From Linnemannia schmuckeri (Eukaryota; Mortierellomycota; Mortierellomycetes; Mortierellales; Mortierellaceae), in the NCBI GenBank assembly GCA_029449235.1, contig JANATG010000011.1, positions 1,766,001-1,830,000 on the forward strand: 64,000 nt of DNA, written 5' to 3'. The translations under genes were made by a program, and so were the position numbers. This document shows, in pieces, positions 35,643-47,296 of this stretch. Numbering within the stretch: position 1 is the stretch's first letter; every line of letters starts with the position of its first letter. Below the pieces are notes generated by a model. That model was not told the DNA's origin. It saw nothing but the letters and a program-made list of their open reading frames with translations, and did not search any database.

Positions 35643-38600
35643 CGTGAAATGAACTTAGGGTGGCTTATGTGAGGACTGGAATGAGTTTAACACGAATAAA
35701 GTATGGGGGTGTTGTTAGATTGCATGCATGCAAGTGGCATTTGTGAGCGAGGGATGAAGGGGATGTTCTGATGAAAAGAGAAGCAAAAAAATGATAAAGA
35801 GAGATATGAATACCTGGATGTCGCCAAGGATCTTCTGGCTGTTTCGGTGAGGGTTGATGATCGCCAGTGCTGTCAAGGAAAGGGGGAAGAACCATGTATG
35901 GTTAGAGAACTGATCATGATCACTGTCACTGATACGCAGGGCGAAGACGCGAGCTGAAGGTGATAAGAGACTAACCTGATGACGATGAAGGGCTAGGGGG
36001 GCAAGTCGACGCCAATTCTTGGATACGAGTTGAAAGGGGGTAGGAGCAAGTGGTTGCTGAAGGTTGGAGTAGTGTGAATTTGCCTTTTGAAAAGCAAACA
36101 AGGTTGTCAAAGAAGAGAAAGAGAAAGTGTGTGCGTGTAAGGCAAAGGAAGGAAGAAAGGAGGAGTGTTCTGAAGTGAAGCAAGGAACAATAAAAACAAA
36201 GGATGTTACTCCTTTTTATACCTTTTGACGAGTCCTGGAATGGACGTCCTGACGTGATGTAGCTCTGGCTGTTTCGTCTTTGTGCAATAATGCTGTGAGT
36301 GAGACACATTATATTCAGTTCACAATTGAAAATGGTTATACTCCACTCTAGTAGCAAAAGTTCATACACCGACAACAAACGACAGGGGTCCAGATGGACA
36401 GACATTACTCTCTCACACTTTGACTGGCGCAGGCTCGCAAAAAAGGACTAACCTTCGGCATCCTTACTACTATTTCACTCTCTTTTCATCAAAAGTAGAC
36501 ATGAACGTGTTTGTTTGGTTGCATCGATTGCGTCGGAATGTCAGGCAAGAAGGCAAAAAGACAAACAGGAAATGAAAAAAGTGACCTCCGACTTGCTGGA
36601 TCTATAGGAGAGGAGAAGTGGACCCCTGCCAAAATCCTCAAAAAAAAAAGCCCACACTCAAAACAACGGATGTGTTACCTTGACAATTATCCGTTGTGCT
36701 CACAGAAAACAGTGGTTTGTGTGTATTCTTCAAAGTACGTCTTTTTTTTGCGCCTCTTATGAAGAGACAAAAAATCTGACCCAGGACCGGTCCTCGTTCG
36801 AATAGAAGATGAAGAAAAAAGTGTAGTTCCTTACGAAAGGCGTAACTTTGAAAAGGAACGCCCTTCCATCTCAAAAAAAATGAGGCATTTTTTCATTCAA
36901 CGATAGCAAGAAGAACGAAGGAAGCCTTTTATCGAAGAAGCAACGAGAGAAAAAAAATAACGCGCGAGATAATCTTTTTTTCTTCTAGCGTGAGCAAAAG
37001 CGTCTGCGCCTACTCTTGTTGCTTTTTTTTAGAGTTGTATCTCTGCGACTGCGGCGGTCTGTTGTTTATTATTGTCACCCCATCCTTGTTGACCGCCTCG
37101 CCGTTCTTGTATATCTTTCATGCCCTAACCCAAGAGATAAAATCACCTAAACGAAGGTTTGCAATGTAAAGGAAGTACGACAAGAGAAGGAAGAAACATG
37201 TTGCTATCGTTATCCTTGGATGGGATCTCAAAAATGGCCGTTTCCTCATGCGTCATTCACATCCTTTTTATCTGTTTTGTGAAACACCTATAGCCCCAGA
37301 TGGAACCCCAAAAGACGGCCCTTTACAAAAAGCACGTTTTCTTTGTTCCTTTTTAGTGGAAAAAATATACATGCTACACATGTAACACTCAACACGACTC
37401 CAGTGCCGGAACAACCTTGTTGCCAATGCCAGTGTGATTTTGCCTTTTATTTTTTGTCTTTGTCAGAATATCCCTTGTTTTGTCTGTGTTCATTCTTGAA
37501 TTTTTTAAAATGCATTCATTCATCTCGGCGCAACGATAATGAGCGAGAAAAAGGAAAACCAGATCTGGACGGGACTTGGAAACCGTACACTAGAGATACA
37601 CCTTCTTTCGGTCCCTAGTGTCATGTCTATTATCTCGCGATGAATTAATATACTTTTGCTTGTTCTTTTGGCGTGTGTTGTTGTCCTTGGTAATGGAAAG
37701 AAAGGGCTAGACATAAGCATATCTCGTGCACGCGTGCACACATACATACATACATACTTCAAACTCAGGTTTCGATAATGAGTGAGGTGTGTAGCTTTCT
37801 CTGGTGTAAAAATGACCTATCGCTGCCTGTGCTTGGCTTTCTTCTTTGATACGGATTATACACCGCGCTAGCATCCAAGAGCTCAGAGGAACAACTTCTG
37901 TTCATCTGCTTTGCTCGTGTGAGATCATTTATAAGGGGACATGAAAGGAGTCAGGGAGGGAGGTAACTCGCGTTACTGCAGCTGAAGGAGACGGTGATCC
38001 TCACTAACATAGACAAGAAGGAGCCCTTTCGCAAATGCAGTAGCTGTCGTACGACGAACAAGAACCAGATGATTGGTAAGTGTATCTACTTTCACAGTTG
38101 CTATCAAGCTTCAATTGCTGTGTTCTTTATCCTTTCAAACAGTGATTGAGGGTAGGGGTGGGCAAGTCGAATTGGAACTGAAAAAGTGCTATCAAGAATG
38201 AGCCCACTGATCTCTGTCTGTTTGTCTGTTGTATTTTGCATTCCTGGCCAAAAGGCGTTGTCGTCTACCGCCCTTGATTTTTTTTTCTATGCTTGTCTGC
38301 CTTCTTGCGCTATTCACTCCCAGAAAGAAAGGGGAGGCAGATAGCATAAGGGGTGGCAAGGCAAGCATACCCAAAAATAAAAAGGCAAAGTGCAAAGAAG
38401 GAGAGGGATGAGAGGGAGGATCGTCTCTGTTGTCTATTCATTTCGACACGCTTACAAGCATCAGGACAAGGGGAGAAGAACATGTCTTTTGAGCATGGAC
38501 TTTCGTCTTTTCATCTTTGCCTTTCTCAGTCACGCAGTCTGCCTCTCTTATACTTGTGGCACTACTCTTTATTTCAATGCGCCCTGCCTCCTTCCTTCTC

Positions 38601-38968
38601 TCCCTGCCTCACCTTCCCGTATCGTATCGCCCTTTCCTTTCCATGCAAAATTCGTGTCCCCATTTTGGGCAAATGTCCTTGGATACAATGGAAGGAGGCA
38701 AGGAAGGAAAAGAACGACAAACAGAGGAAAAGGGACACAGCTTGACAACATTCGTTGTTGCCATTCGGCAATGCTCTCGAGGAACAATACAAAAAACAAC
38801 GCCGTATTTTCTTTTTCTTTTTCTCTTTCTTTCCCTTCTTCACCGATTCTCCTCCATCCTTTCTCATCATCTACATTGCATTTATCTAACTTTCTTCCCT
38901 CCTCTCTCTTCTCCTTCTCTCTTTTCCCTACTCCACCTTACCAACACAACAGAATATACACAAAGAGA
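35643..38968. other. 3.3-kb shared upstream region of divergent genes
   Basis: It separates the ATPase (minus) from the mannosyltransferase (plus). The segment at 35650-36200 is purine-rich on the plus strand and is suited to the ATPase leader. The segment at 38800-38960 is C/T-rich and leads directly into the mannosyltransferase ATG. A short ACAT repeat lies at about 37738-37756. No frame has a domain. Confidence 0.5.
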
Positions 38969-39186
38969 ATGACGGTTGAATACACCCCCGTGAGCCAATG
39001 CTCGTCACACCCAAGCGCTGATGGTCGGCGGAGCAATAGTTTCAACAGTGACGATGACAGAGACCTAGAAAGTCAAGAACTCCAGAAGCCCTTCCGGATG
39101 AGTCTAGGACAACGCCAGCTTGTAGGAATAGTGGTCTTCGTCTGGTTCGTTTGTCTTTGGGTTGGACTTAAAATGATGGTAACGGA

Positions 39187-39225
<39 letters not shown>

Positions 39226-41697
39226 AACAGACAATAATTCGCATTGGCCAACATGTTCCTATTGCTGAACACAGATCAAAGGATATTTACCCAACTACCG
39301 TTTCTCTATATTTTTCATCAACTATACCGTTGATCCAACAGGAAGCAGCACAGTACAGTCACAGGAGTCCATTACTCCCAACAACAAACACTCTCCTCGA
39401 CACAACAGACCTCTACCACAGCCTGACCGTCCCCTTACTGGACATCGTCAACCGCACAAGCCTGATCTCCACCCGTTGTGGCGCCACGACCCTTGAACCA
39501 CACCTCCTCTCCTTTCTTACCAACGACCTTGCCGGATCCCCATCCACCACCCCCACCTCTTCTTCAGCGACTACGACGAGTTCTAGTAATAATGACACAC
39601 TAGTCGACATGACCACAACTACCACAGAACAGGAGTCAGGAGTGACAAAAAGGACACGACCGTACCGGTATCTTTTCGCGCTGGTCCTCCAGGATTCTGA
39701 GACGATCCTCCCGGATGTATTGACACGCACCCTAGAGACGATTTCGATCCTGGGGCCTGACAACTGTCATCTCTCGGTGGTCGACCATGCATCAACGGAT
39801 GCGACCAAGGATATGTTGCATATATTGAAGGAGTTCTTGGATGTATACAATAGTGGCGACATCCAGCTCTTAGATTCGGCTCCGTCTTCGTCGGTAGCGG
39901 TAAAGAAACGTGCGGCAGAAGTAACCGAGAAGATTGAGCGAGGACTACGTGGGGGTCAGGGCAAGAAGGATAAGGGCAAGAAGGACAAGCAGATACAGCA
40001 CAAGCAATACCTGTCATACACGATCACGACCATGGCCACACGGGACACGTCTATCAAGAATGTTGCCCGGATCAAGGACTTGGCCTTGGACCCTTTTCTG
40101 GCTGCCGCGTCTACCACTGAAGTTGTCGTTAGCGCCGGTGGGTCTGACAAGAATGGCGCTAAGGAAGAAGGAAAGGATGGTGTTGCGTTTGACAGGATTA
40201 TTTTGATGGATCCAGTGGTGGCCTGCGCAGAAGATGTGTTGGAGCTAATCTTTCAGAGTCTGCTTCAAGATGCTGATGTCACCTGTGGTATGGATCTCGG
40301 GTACCATTCGACCGGAGATGCTGGTGTAGCTGCTGCTGCTGAGGCGGGCGATACTGGTGCTGAAGCCGGCAAGCCACAAGATGGAGGTAATTGACATTTT
40401 TGATGCTCATTGCAACCATTGTCCAATTGTTATGGATGTCAAAAACATCAGTCGTCAAAAATAGGCGCGAAACTAACCGCAAAAACAACATAATTATTCC
40501 TTCATTCCTCACCCTTTGTTTTTCTTGACTGGAATTCAGTCTATGACAGCGTAAGTAACAAAGCATTGTACCTGCATTCATGCATGCCCTGCCCTTGTCC
40601 AATACATTCTTATTTCACCTCCTCTGTCACTTTCTCTTCCCCTCCTAACATTGCCTTCTGCACACTGCCAATGTTTGTCCTTTTCTGCTTATTTATAGAC
40701 GGTAACGCGCGACATGCTGCACCAAAAGCTTCATCGACCCTCCTCCTCTTCTACCACAAGTCACTCCAACAATCAATTCTCCAACGACCCACCCACACAG
40801 ACCCGGTTCTCGAGACGTGTCCCCTTCCAAGTCGAATCCTGTTGGAGTCGTGTTGTGGTTCTGAAATCTGCTTCTGCGCTTGGAGTGTCGGGTGTGCCTT
40901 CAGGAAAGCCGGTCTTGTTCTCAGAGGTTATTGAGAAGCAGACGAGGTTAGAGGTTGTGGAGACGGAGGGGGTGAAGGAGGAACATTGTGCAACGACGCA
41001 CGCGATGCGGGATGATCGGACATTGTTCTGTCATGCTCTCTGGAGTACCGCAATATCCGTAGCACCAACAGGATCAGACACACTCCCACACTCACCACTA
41101 TCAACAACACCTGACGCCACCAATAATGATGTGGTCAGGATGGTCATTGTCCCCTCGATCCAATTCACAGATTCACCCAAAGAGTACGTCCTCCAAGGCA
41201 AGTTCGACGGGTGGGGATTGTGGCCGAAATCCGAAAAACAATACCGTGACGAACTCGAGACTCGCCTCATCGCTGCCAGTCATCGTCCCCTGTACGGGTA
41301 TCGCCCCTCGACTTCCTCGTATGGATACATTCCCCGGGTAGAGGAGGAGGATTCTGCGAGTGGGGTTAGTAGTCTGTTGGAGGTTGTCTTTAGTAGTGAG
41401 CATGAACAGGCAGACAAAGACAAGGGCGAGAACGAGACCAACGACAATGACGACAAAGATCAGGAACAGAAGGACAAGGAAGAGAAGGAGAGGAGGGAGG
41501 AGGAGAGGATGGTATCAGCGATTGTGCCAGAGGAGACAGTGGGGGAGTTGAAGGTGCGGTTAGAAGCTGTGGGAGCGGTGTTTGGGGTACAGGATATCCA
41601 GAATGCGGTGCTTGCCAAGCGGGATTCGGATCTGATTATGGACTGGCGTCCGCGTTTTGCTATGGCTGATGCCCCTCCTGGCAGCGTCGATTGCTGA
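38969..41697 (+). CDS. GT69-family (CMT1/CAP59-like) mannosyltransferase
   Basis: Four exons (38969-39178, 39231-40386, 40540-40550, 40699-41697) join in phase to give 791 residues. It is a type II membrane protein: a 50-residue cytosolic head, one helix at about 51-67 (LVGIVVFVWFVCLWVGL), then a lumenal stem and catalytic region. The family pattern includes LFALVLQDSETILPDVL and NCHLSVVDHASTDATKDML. Further on are RIILMDPVVACAEDVLELI, VYDS followed by TVTRDM across the microexon, and VPFQVESCWSRVVVL. These match the alpha-1,3-mannosyltransferase CMT1 / CAP59 family of fungi. The expected site is the Golgi, acting on glycan or capsule-like polymers; the acceptor is unknown. Exon 3 is only 11 nt. 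Intron 1 is 52 nt and contains 30 consecutive T. A Lys/Gly segment and an acidic Lys/Glu/Asp insert interrupt the catalytic region. Confidence 0.85.
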
Positions 41698-41880
41698 GAG
41701 TATTAGATGAAGGTGTTACATAGGGTTGTGACCAACACAAGCATAAATAGAAAACATTTTCACATAGCATTCCAACATAAATTTTCCGATCTGCATGTTT
41801 ATTCATTTTGCATAGGCGAGCAATAGGGTTTTCTCCACCTCTTTCTTATCCCTACTTTTCATCATCATTCGATCCCAAGT

Positions 41881-42864
41881 TTAGACCTTGATAGTCTTGA
41901 TCTCGATGTTGTTCTGGAGAGCATGCGTAAAGGGGCAGATCTCATGAGCGAGCTTGACAGCCTTATCGAAATCAGCACCCTCCAATCCAGACTTGGCCAC
42001 ACGCAACTCGGCAGCGAGCTGGAAACCCTTGGGCTTGGGTCCAATGCTGATCAGGGCCGTGATGGTGGTCTCGGGTGAGAGCTTGATCTTGAGCTCGTTG
42101 GTTGCTACGCCCAAAGCACCCCCGAAGCAGGCTGCGTAGCCGCCTCCGATCAACTCCTCGGGGTTAGTTCCTGGGCCGCCTATTTTGGATGGAAGGGAGG
42201 GGAGAATGGGAAGGAGAAGGAGGAAAGAGAGGGGGAACGGGTTGTGAGTAAAATGAAAAATAGCTGTGATGGAGCGTGTACTGGGGCGTGGGAGCATCAG
42301 ATTTTTACTGGTGCTGACGTGATGATGGCATTGTCACTTTTTCTCTCTGGGGGCTTTTTTTGCTTCATCCTTCTTATAAGGTATGCTTTCTTTCTTGAGA
42401 GTCGTGTCCTTACCCTTGGTACCGAACTCCTTGGGCATGTCCAGCTTCACATCCAAGCTCCCGCTCTTGGTTGTAAGGTGTCCGTTTCTAGAGTAACGTA
42501 ACAAAATGATAAGGAGGGGTGTGAGTAATATGCAAAAGGGTCATTGCCTGGAGAAGCAGCACACCATTATTTCCCGTGAGAAAAATTATCGAGGCGTAAG
42601 GAGTACATCATCCCCTCGACCAAGCGAAAAGGCAGAGGAGTACTTCCTCCCTCTCGTCGTCGCGTAGTTTCACTTGTATCGATGTCGGAAAAAGCCCTCC
42701 TGTGATCAAAGAGAGAGAAAAGAGGGCTACCTGGCACCCTTGACGGTGGACTCTGCGGTGTAGATGGGCTTGAAGGACAAGTGACGGACAGCGGTGACGG
42801 TGACCATGGGGGCGGCGAGACGGAGACGCGCAGCAGGACGGATGGCGGTACGGAGGAGAGACAT
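41881..42864 (-). CDS. ohr: Organic hydroperoxide resistance protein (Ohr/OsmC family), mitochondrially targeted
   Basis: Three exons (42864-42731, 42487-42414, 42179-41881) join in phase to give 168 residues. The first 30 residues (MSLLRTAIRPAARLRLAAP and onward) are Arg/Ala-rich with no acid and look like a mitochondrial presequence. The rest is a full Ohr domain: IYTAESTVKGAR, SLDVKLDMP, GTNPEELIGGGYAACFGGAL, and EICPFTHALQNN. Both redox cysteines are present (YAACF and EICPF). Ohr is a thiol peroxidase that reduces organic and fatty-acid hydroperoxides, with lipoyl proteins as electron donors in bacteria; mitochondria would provide such donors. Its 3' end converges on the mannosyltransferase, 183 bp away. 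The YAACF/CPF pattern favours Ohr over OsmC. Confidence 0.92.
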
Positions 42865-43691
42865 GTTACTTAGTTGTTTATCGGGTTGGTGGGCTGGTGT
42901 TGTTGTTTGTTAAAAAGATAAGAGGGAAGGAAAAGAGAAGAAAAAGGAAGAGTATTTGTAGGGGGATCGATCAATGGGGTGACAAAGACAAAGAGCAAGC
43001 GAGAGACAGGGCTTGGATCCCATGCATGAAGGTAGCCAAGCCACCTCTGTCACCTTTAATCGTGAAATCGTGACGCGACTCTTTTTTTTTCTCGTCGCAT
43101 AAATTGGCAGTGCATATTGCTCAATTGCCCTCCGTTCTCTGCAATATTCGGGCGACTCTACCACTGGACGATCATTCCCTGTGGACACCCCCAGCCTCAT
43201 AATAAACACGGATTCACTCAATGATAAATACAACCCTGGATAGTAAGGAGCCGGGTATTCCATGGCCCCCTTCCAAATGTTCGCGTTTCGGCTTTTTTAT
43301 CCTAATAATAAAAAAGTACTGTTCGTGAAGGTAATCTTAGCGATCATAGGCTATTTGTTTACTTGTTGCTCCATCGTGGAAACATATAGTGAGAAACAAA
43401 AACGCATTTAAAAGAACTAATTTTTCTGCGGCACCCCTGGTGAAACAAACAAAGCAAAAGGAGGAGAGAAGAGTATTTTATACTTTATTTTGCCCGCGCG
43501 GCGTTCCGTTTGAGCCGTTGCTGGTAAGCAGCGACTGAGATGAGAAACGGCAGACGGACGGCAGACTGAGTGAAGATGCTGATGATGATGATGCAGCCAC
43601 ATGGTTAAAAAACGCCGCCACCTCGCCTTGAGAACCTATGTATTTTCAAAGTGCGCCAACAGAGTGGAAGTAAAACATGCAGCCACGAAAG

Positions 43692-43744
43692 GTAGAAGGA
43701 TAGAAGGATAGAAGGATAGAAGGATAGAAGGATAAAAGGATAGA
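43692..43744. repeat. 8-bp tandem repeat TAGAAGGA
   Basis: About six consecutive copies of TAGAAGGA, the last with one change (TAAAAGGA), in intergenic DNA. Confidence 0.85.
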
Positions 43745-44398
43745 GAGTATGCACGTCTAGAGAATTACGATTGCCAAGACTACAACGATGGAAATGTGAA
43801 AAGAAAGGTGGCAGCGCACATACATGTCAGCATAACAACGGAAAGGGCTTCCATTGTTTCTTCCCTCTTTTTTTGTTGCTTCTGTTGCTTTTGACAGAGG
43901 CGTAAACCCTGTCTGTCGACTTTTGAACTAAAGACATGTTACATCCTTGAACAGTATGAAGGAGCTACTTTTGTTGATGATAAAGAAGGAAGGAAAAGGA
44001 GTACAAATGGAAGAGCAGGAAGGGTTCGGACAAGGAGGAGTCAAGGAAAAGAGAGACAAAGATGAAGGCGTTTTATCCAGGCACAGGGCTGTGCGTGGGT
44101 GTGATTGGCTGGACCAGCAGACCAATATCCCCAAAGCGCACATTTTTTTTTCATGTTTCCATAGTCGCCTTCTTTTTTCTTAAGTGTGTTGTGTGTGAGT
44201 GTGTGTGTGCGTGCGTGTGTGTATGCGTGTGTGTGTGCAAGGGAGAGCAACAGTGAAAACGATAAAAAAAAGCACTAAAAATAACATGCGACAGCGAACA
44301 AAAGAGATTGGCTACCAGTAAGAACGGCGTGTGTATGGTGTGCGTGTTCTTGGTCGGTTGTGAATTGTTGGTGTTGATGTTGTGCCTGGCCCTGGACT

Positions 44399-44480
44399 GG
44401 GTGGGTGTGAATGGGTGGGTGGGTGTGAATGGGTGGGTGGGTGTGAATGGGTGGGTGGGTGTGAATGGGTGGGTGGGTGG
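44399..44480 (+). repeat. G-rich 18-bp minisatellite with G-quadruplex potential
   Basis: About four copies of an 18-bp unit TGTGAATGGGTGGGTGGG, flanked by further GGGT. Each junction provides four or more G3 runs with 1-6 nt loops on the plus strand, the classical quadruplex pattern. It lies about 265 bp before the CYSTM start codon, on the coding strand. Confidence 0.85.
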
Positions 44481-44743
44481 ATGACTCTCTCCCTGTCGAT
44501 GTGAGGTTCTGTTTTGAATATGCTCTCGTCGGATTTCATCAAAAGAGAGCGAAGACTGAGCCATTTCCATGATAGCTGTTGGCCGTACCTGAAGCCAATT
44601 CGTCTCACATAAATATCCATAGCCAACCCCGACTTTGAAGCAACCCTCATAAACGTTTTTTCTCCCTCATCATCTCTTCTCCTCCTTCTTTCTCATTCAC
44701 TTCCATCCCATCTCTCATCATCCCCTCCACTCCATAAACAAAC

Positions 44744-46212
44744 ATGTCGACCGATAAAGGATACTACCCCACCACTGCACCCCCACAATATCCCCAACAG
44801 GCCGCCGGATACCCTCCTCAGCAACCCTCCCCATACGGTGCTCCCGGCTACCCCCCAGCAAGCTCGCCCTACGGCCAGCCCGGATACCCCCCACAGCAGG
44901 GATACCCCCAGCAGCCCGGTTACCCTCCTCAACAGGGTTACCCTACCTCGCCTCCACCTCAGGGATACTATGCTCCATGTAAGTCTTCTCTCCTTTTTTC
45001 TTGTCCAGCTGTCTCTTTATCACCATACATACACTCACATTCACTTCAGCCTGCCCTGCTGTTGGCGTTTTTTTGTCCATCTGCTACGTTTTTTTTTTCT
45101 TTGGTTGTTTGGAACTGGGAATAAACTTACCGAATGTACTGTTTTGTTAACTCTTTTTTTTTTCTTTACGTCTTCCTTTTCTCGGTAATAGCGCCCGGAC
45201 AGCCAACGGTGGTCATCCAGCAGGCACCCCAACACCACCACAAGAACGACAAGTCTGACGATCTCTGCATGGGATGGTATGTCTACTACTTTCTAACCCT
45301 CTCTCCTCCTCTTCCCCTTTCTTCTGCCGGTTTCCCTTCCTTTTCACCTTCATTGGCAGTGCCAATTTGTGAGCTGTTACTTTACCTGCAAAGTTTGATG
45401 GCTCTCTCTCTGTCCTACCTCCCAGTTCCATTTCCACCCAACCTGTTTGTTTCTTCCCATCGACCGCACAACACAAACACATATATACACACCCGTCCTT
45501 ATCCTTTGTCAAAACAACAGCCATACCCCCCCTTCACGCCTCGACCTTGTCTACCTCCAGTCGACTTTTCGCCCTCATAATCGCCCCCCTTTCTCAACAA
45601 CACCCCTACGACCAACAGACGTCAGAGACGGCGTTTTTTTTATTTTTGCATTTTCTCGGGACCAGCCTAGCCCACCTGATACAAAAAAAACCTCATCCAA
45701 TTCTCAAATGCTAAAAAGTCGAGAACCAACCAACCAACACCCAACCCCAATACAGCCGTACGACAGCGCAAATAATGATCTGAGCACCTATTTTGTGAAA
45801 AAAAGAAATCTTGGAAAGAAAGAATACGGAAAATGGCGTGAGGTGGGGACGATGCGAATGAGAGACAGAGGGACAGGGCTGGACAAAAAAAAAAGTTGTG
45901 CCTATACACCTTTCCTTTGGCTGTTCCGGGTGCTTCTTTATTCTTCTTTTCCCGAGCACGCTATTTCGGCCGTTGTACCGTATAATCTACTTGCAACTGA
46001 ATCGCTCTCAAAATCTCAACTAACCACTGAAAATACGTTCTTGTTCTTGTTGTTTTCGTTTATTAGCGCTCTTGGTGCTTGCTTGTGCTGCTGTCTCGAT
46101 GTTAGTACCATATGCTTCTGCTTTTGATGCTGTTTACTTTGCCTTTTAATCTTTTAGGAATCAATAACTAACCATTGCAACTGCTTTTTTATCCACTTTA
46201 TAGATCTTCTAA
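44744..46212 (+). CDS. CYSTM-like small membrane-associated protein with Pro/Tyr/Gln-rich head
   Basis: Four exons (44744-44978, 45192-45276, 46067-46100, 46204-46212) join in phase to give about 120 residues. The N-terminal 80 residues are tandem YPPQ/GYPPQQG units, as in many stress-related Pro-Tyr-rich proteins. The C-terminus is DDLCMG, then CALGACLCCCLD and a final IF. This is the Cys-rich transmembrane pattern of CYSTM proteins, tail-anchored modules linked to stress and metal tolerance in fungi and plants. Intron 2 is about 790 nt, much longer than its neighbours. The last coding exon is 9 nt. If the third donor (GTTAGT) is not used, the frame reads on for six to seven codons (VSTICFCF) and stops, so the exact C-terminus is uncertain. 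Confidence 0.7.
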
Positions 46213-46573
46213 AGCGTTTGATGGAACTTGCTGCCTTGCTAGGAGACAACTTAACAACGGACAAAGACATGCGACGAAAAGAAGAGTGCAAAAACGTGGC
46301 GTCTATACTTTACCATTTTCTTAATAAATACCCACTCCCTGTAACTTACCATACGAGACTCTGCCTTCCGTGGTCGATCCTGAGCAGTGCTTGTATGAAC
46401 GAGAAGCAACAAGGATGCGAGAAATGAATAATCAGGTATCACAGGGATCAACTCTTCCATGATCGACAACCCGCTTTGTTCTGACCCCTCGCCGCAGCAG
46501 CCACTTGGAAAGATGCCGTGCTTCCTGTCAGCCGCAGAGTCTGTCGTCCTGTGCCAACGTTCTCCCTGCCCTG

Positions 46574-46605
<32 letters not shown>

Positions 46606-47296
46606 CGGTGTAAACGTCGTTATCGCCCTTATTTTTTTGCTCTGTGGTGGGTCACACGGACCTGGAAAGCGAAATGGCAGTAGTTACTGTCCTTGTACCT
46701 ATCCCTGTACCTGAAATGACTCAATCTTTTACCTTTCTTATTTTTTTATTCTTTCCTATCTTTTGTTGCTTCGCTCGACATTCCTCCCATCAGCACTGCA
46801 TTCAACATCCGTCGTCTTGGAAAACACTCATTCCTACAAGATCAGTTCTCATTCACTCGCTCACTCCATCTCTTATTCGGTTTTACATTCAACAAGAGGA
46901 GAACTGTATCGCTTTGTTCATCTGTCATTCCTTCGTGGTGGTTCACATCCTAAATAATTTCTGACTCTTTTGAAGTGTCAATAGGCTCGAAAAACATTCA
47001 GTGCTGCTACTTTTTTTGTTCGTGAACATGACGGTATCTAAGGCGTGTGAAGCCGTAGGGTGAGACTATTGAAGTCTTTCCAAATTCCGGGCGGCTTGCG
47101 GAGTGTAGTTGTGTGAGAACGTAGTTGCTTCGAGAATGCAACCAAGTAAAAAAAAATTAGTGATTACTGTCCGTTGTAAAGAAAAAATATTGTGCCCGGG
47201 CATTGAAAGAGAGGTTATTTATTTGTTCACTGAGTGTAGATGTTGCTGTTTTAAGTAGGAGATGTAGCGTGAAGAAGTAGGAAGGAGAAAAGAGGT
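46213..47296. other. Convergent intergenic region
   Basis: It holds the 3' flanks of the CYSTM and DMP-like genes and a 30-nt T run at 46576-46605. No frame has a recognisable domain. Confidence 0.45.

Larger units (their letters stand above)
42865..44743. other. Divergent intergenic region rich in tandem repeats
   Basis: It lies between the Ohr and CYSTM genes. It holds an 8-bp TAGAAGGA array (about 43692-43744), a GT/GC-rich microsatellite (about 44183-44240) and an 18-bp G-rich minisatellite (44399-44480). The 44640-44740 stretch is a C/T-rich leader for the CYSTM gene. The minus-strand frame that reads through the minisatellite is not a gene. Confidence 0.6.

Noticed and set aside
44151..44570. 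Minus-strand frame with HPFTPT repeats
   Set aside because: It is produced by translating the G-rich minisatellite and GT repeat; no gene context.
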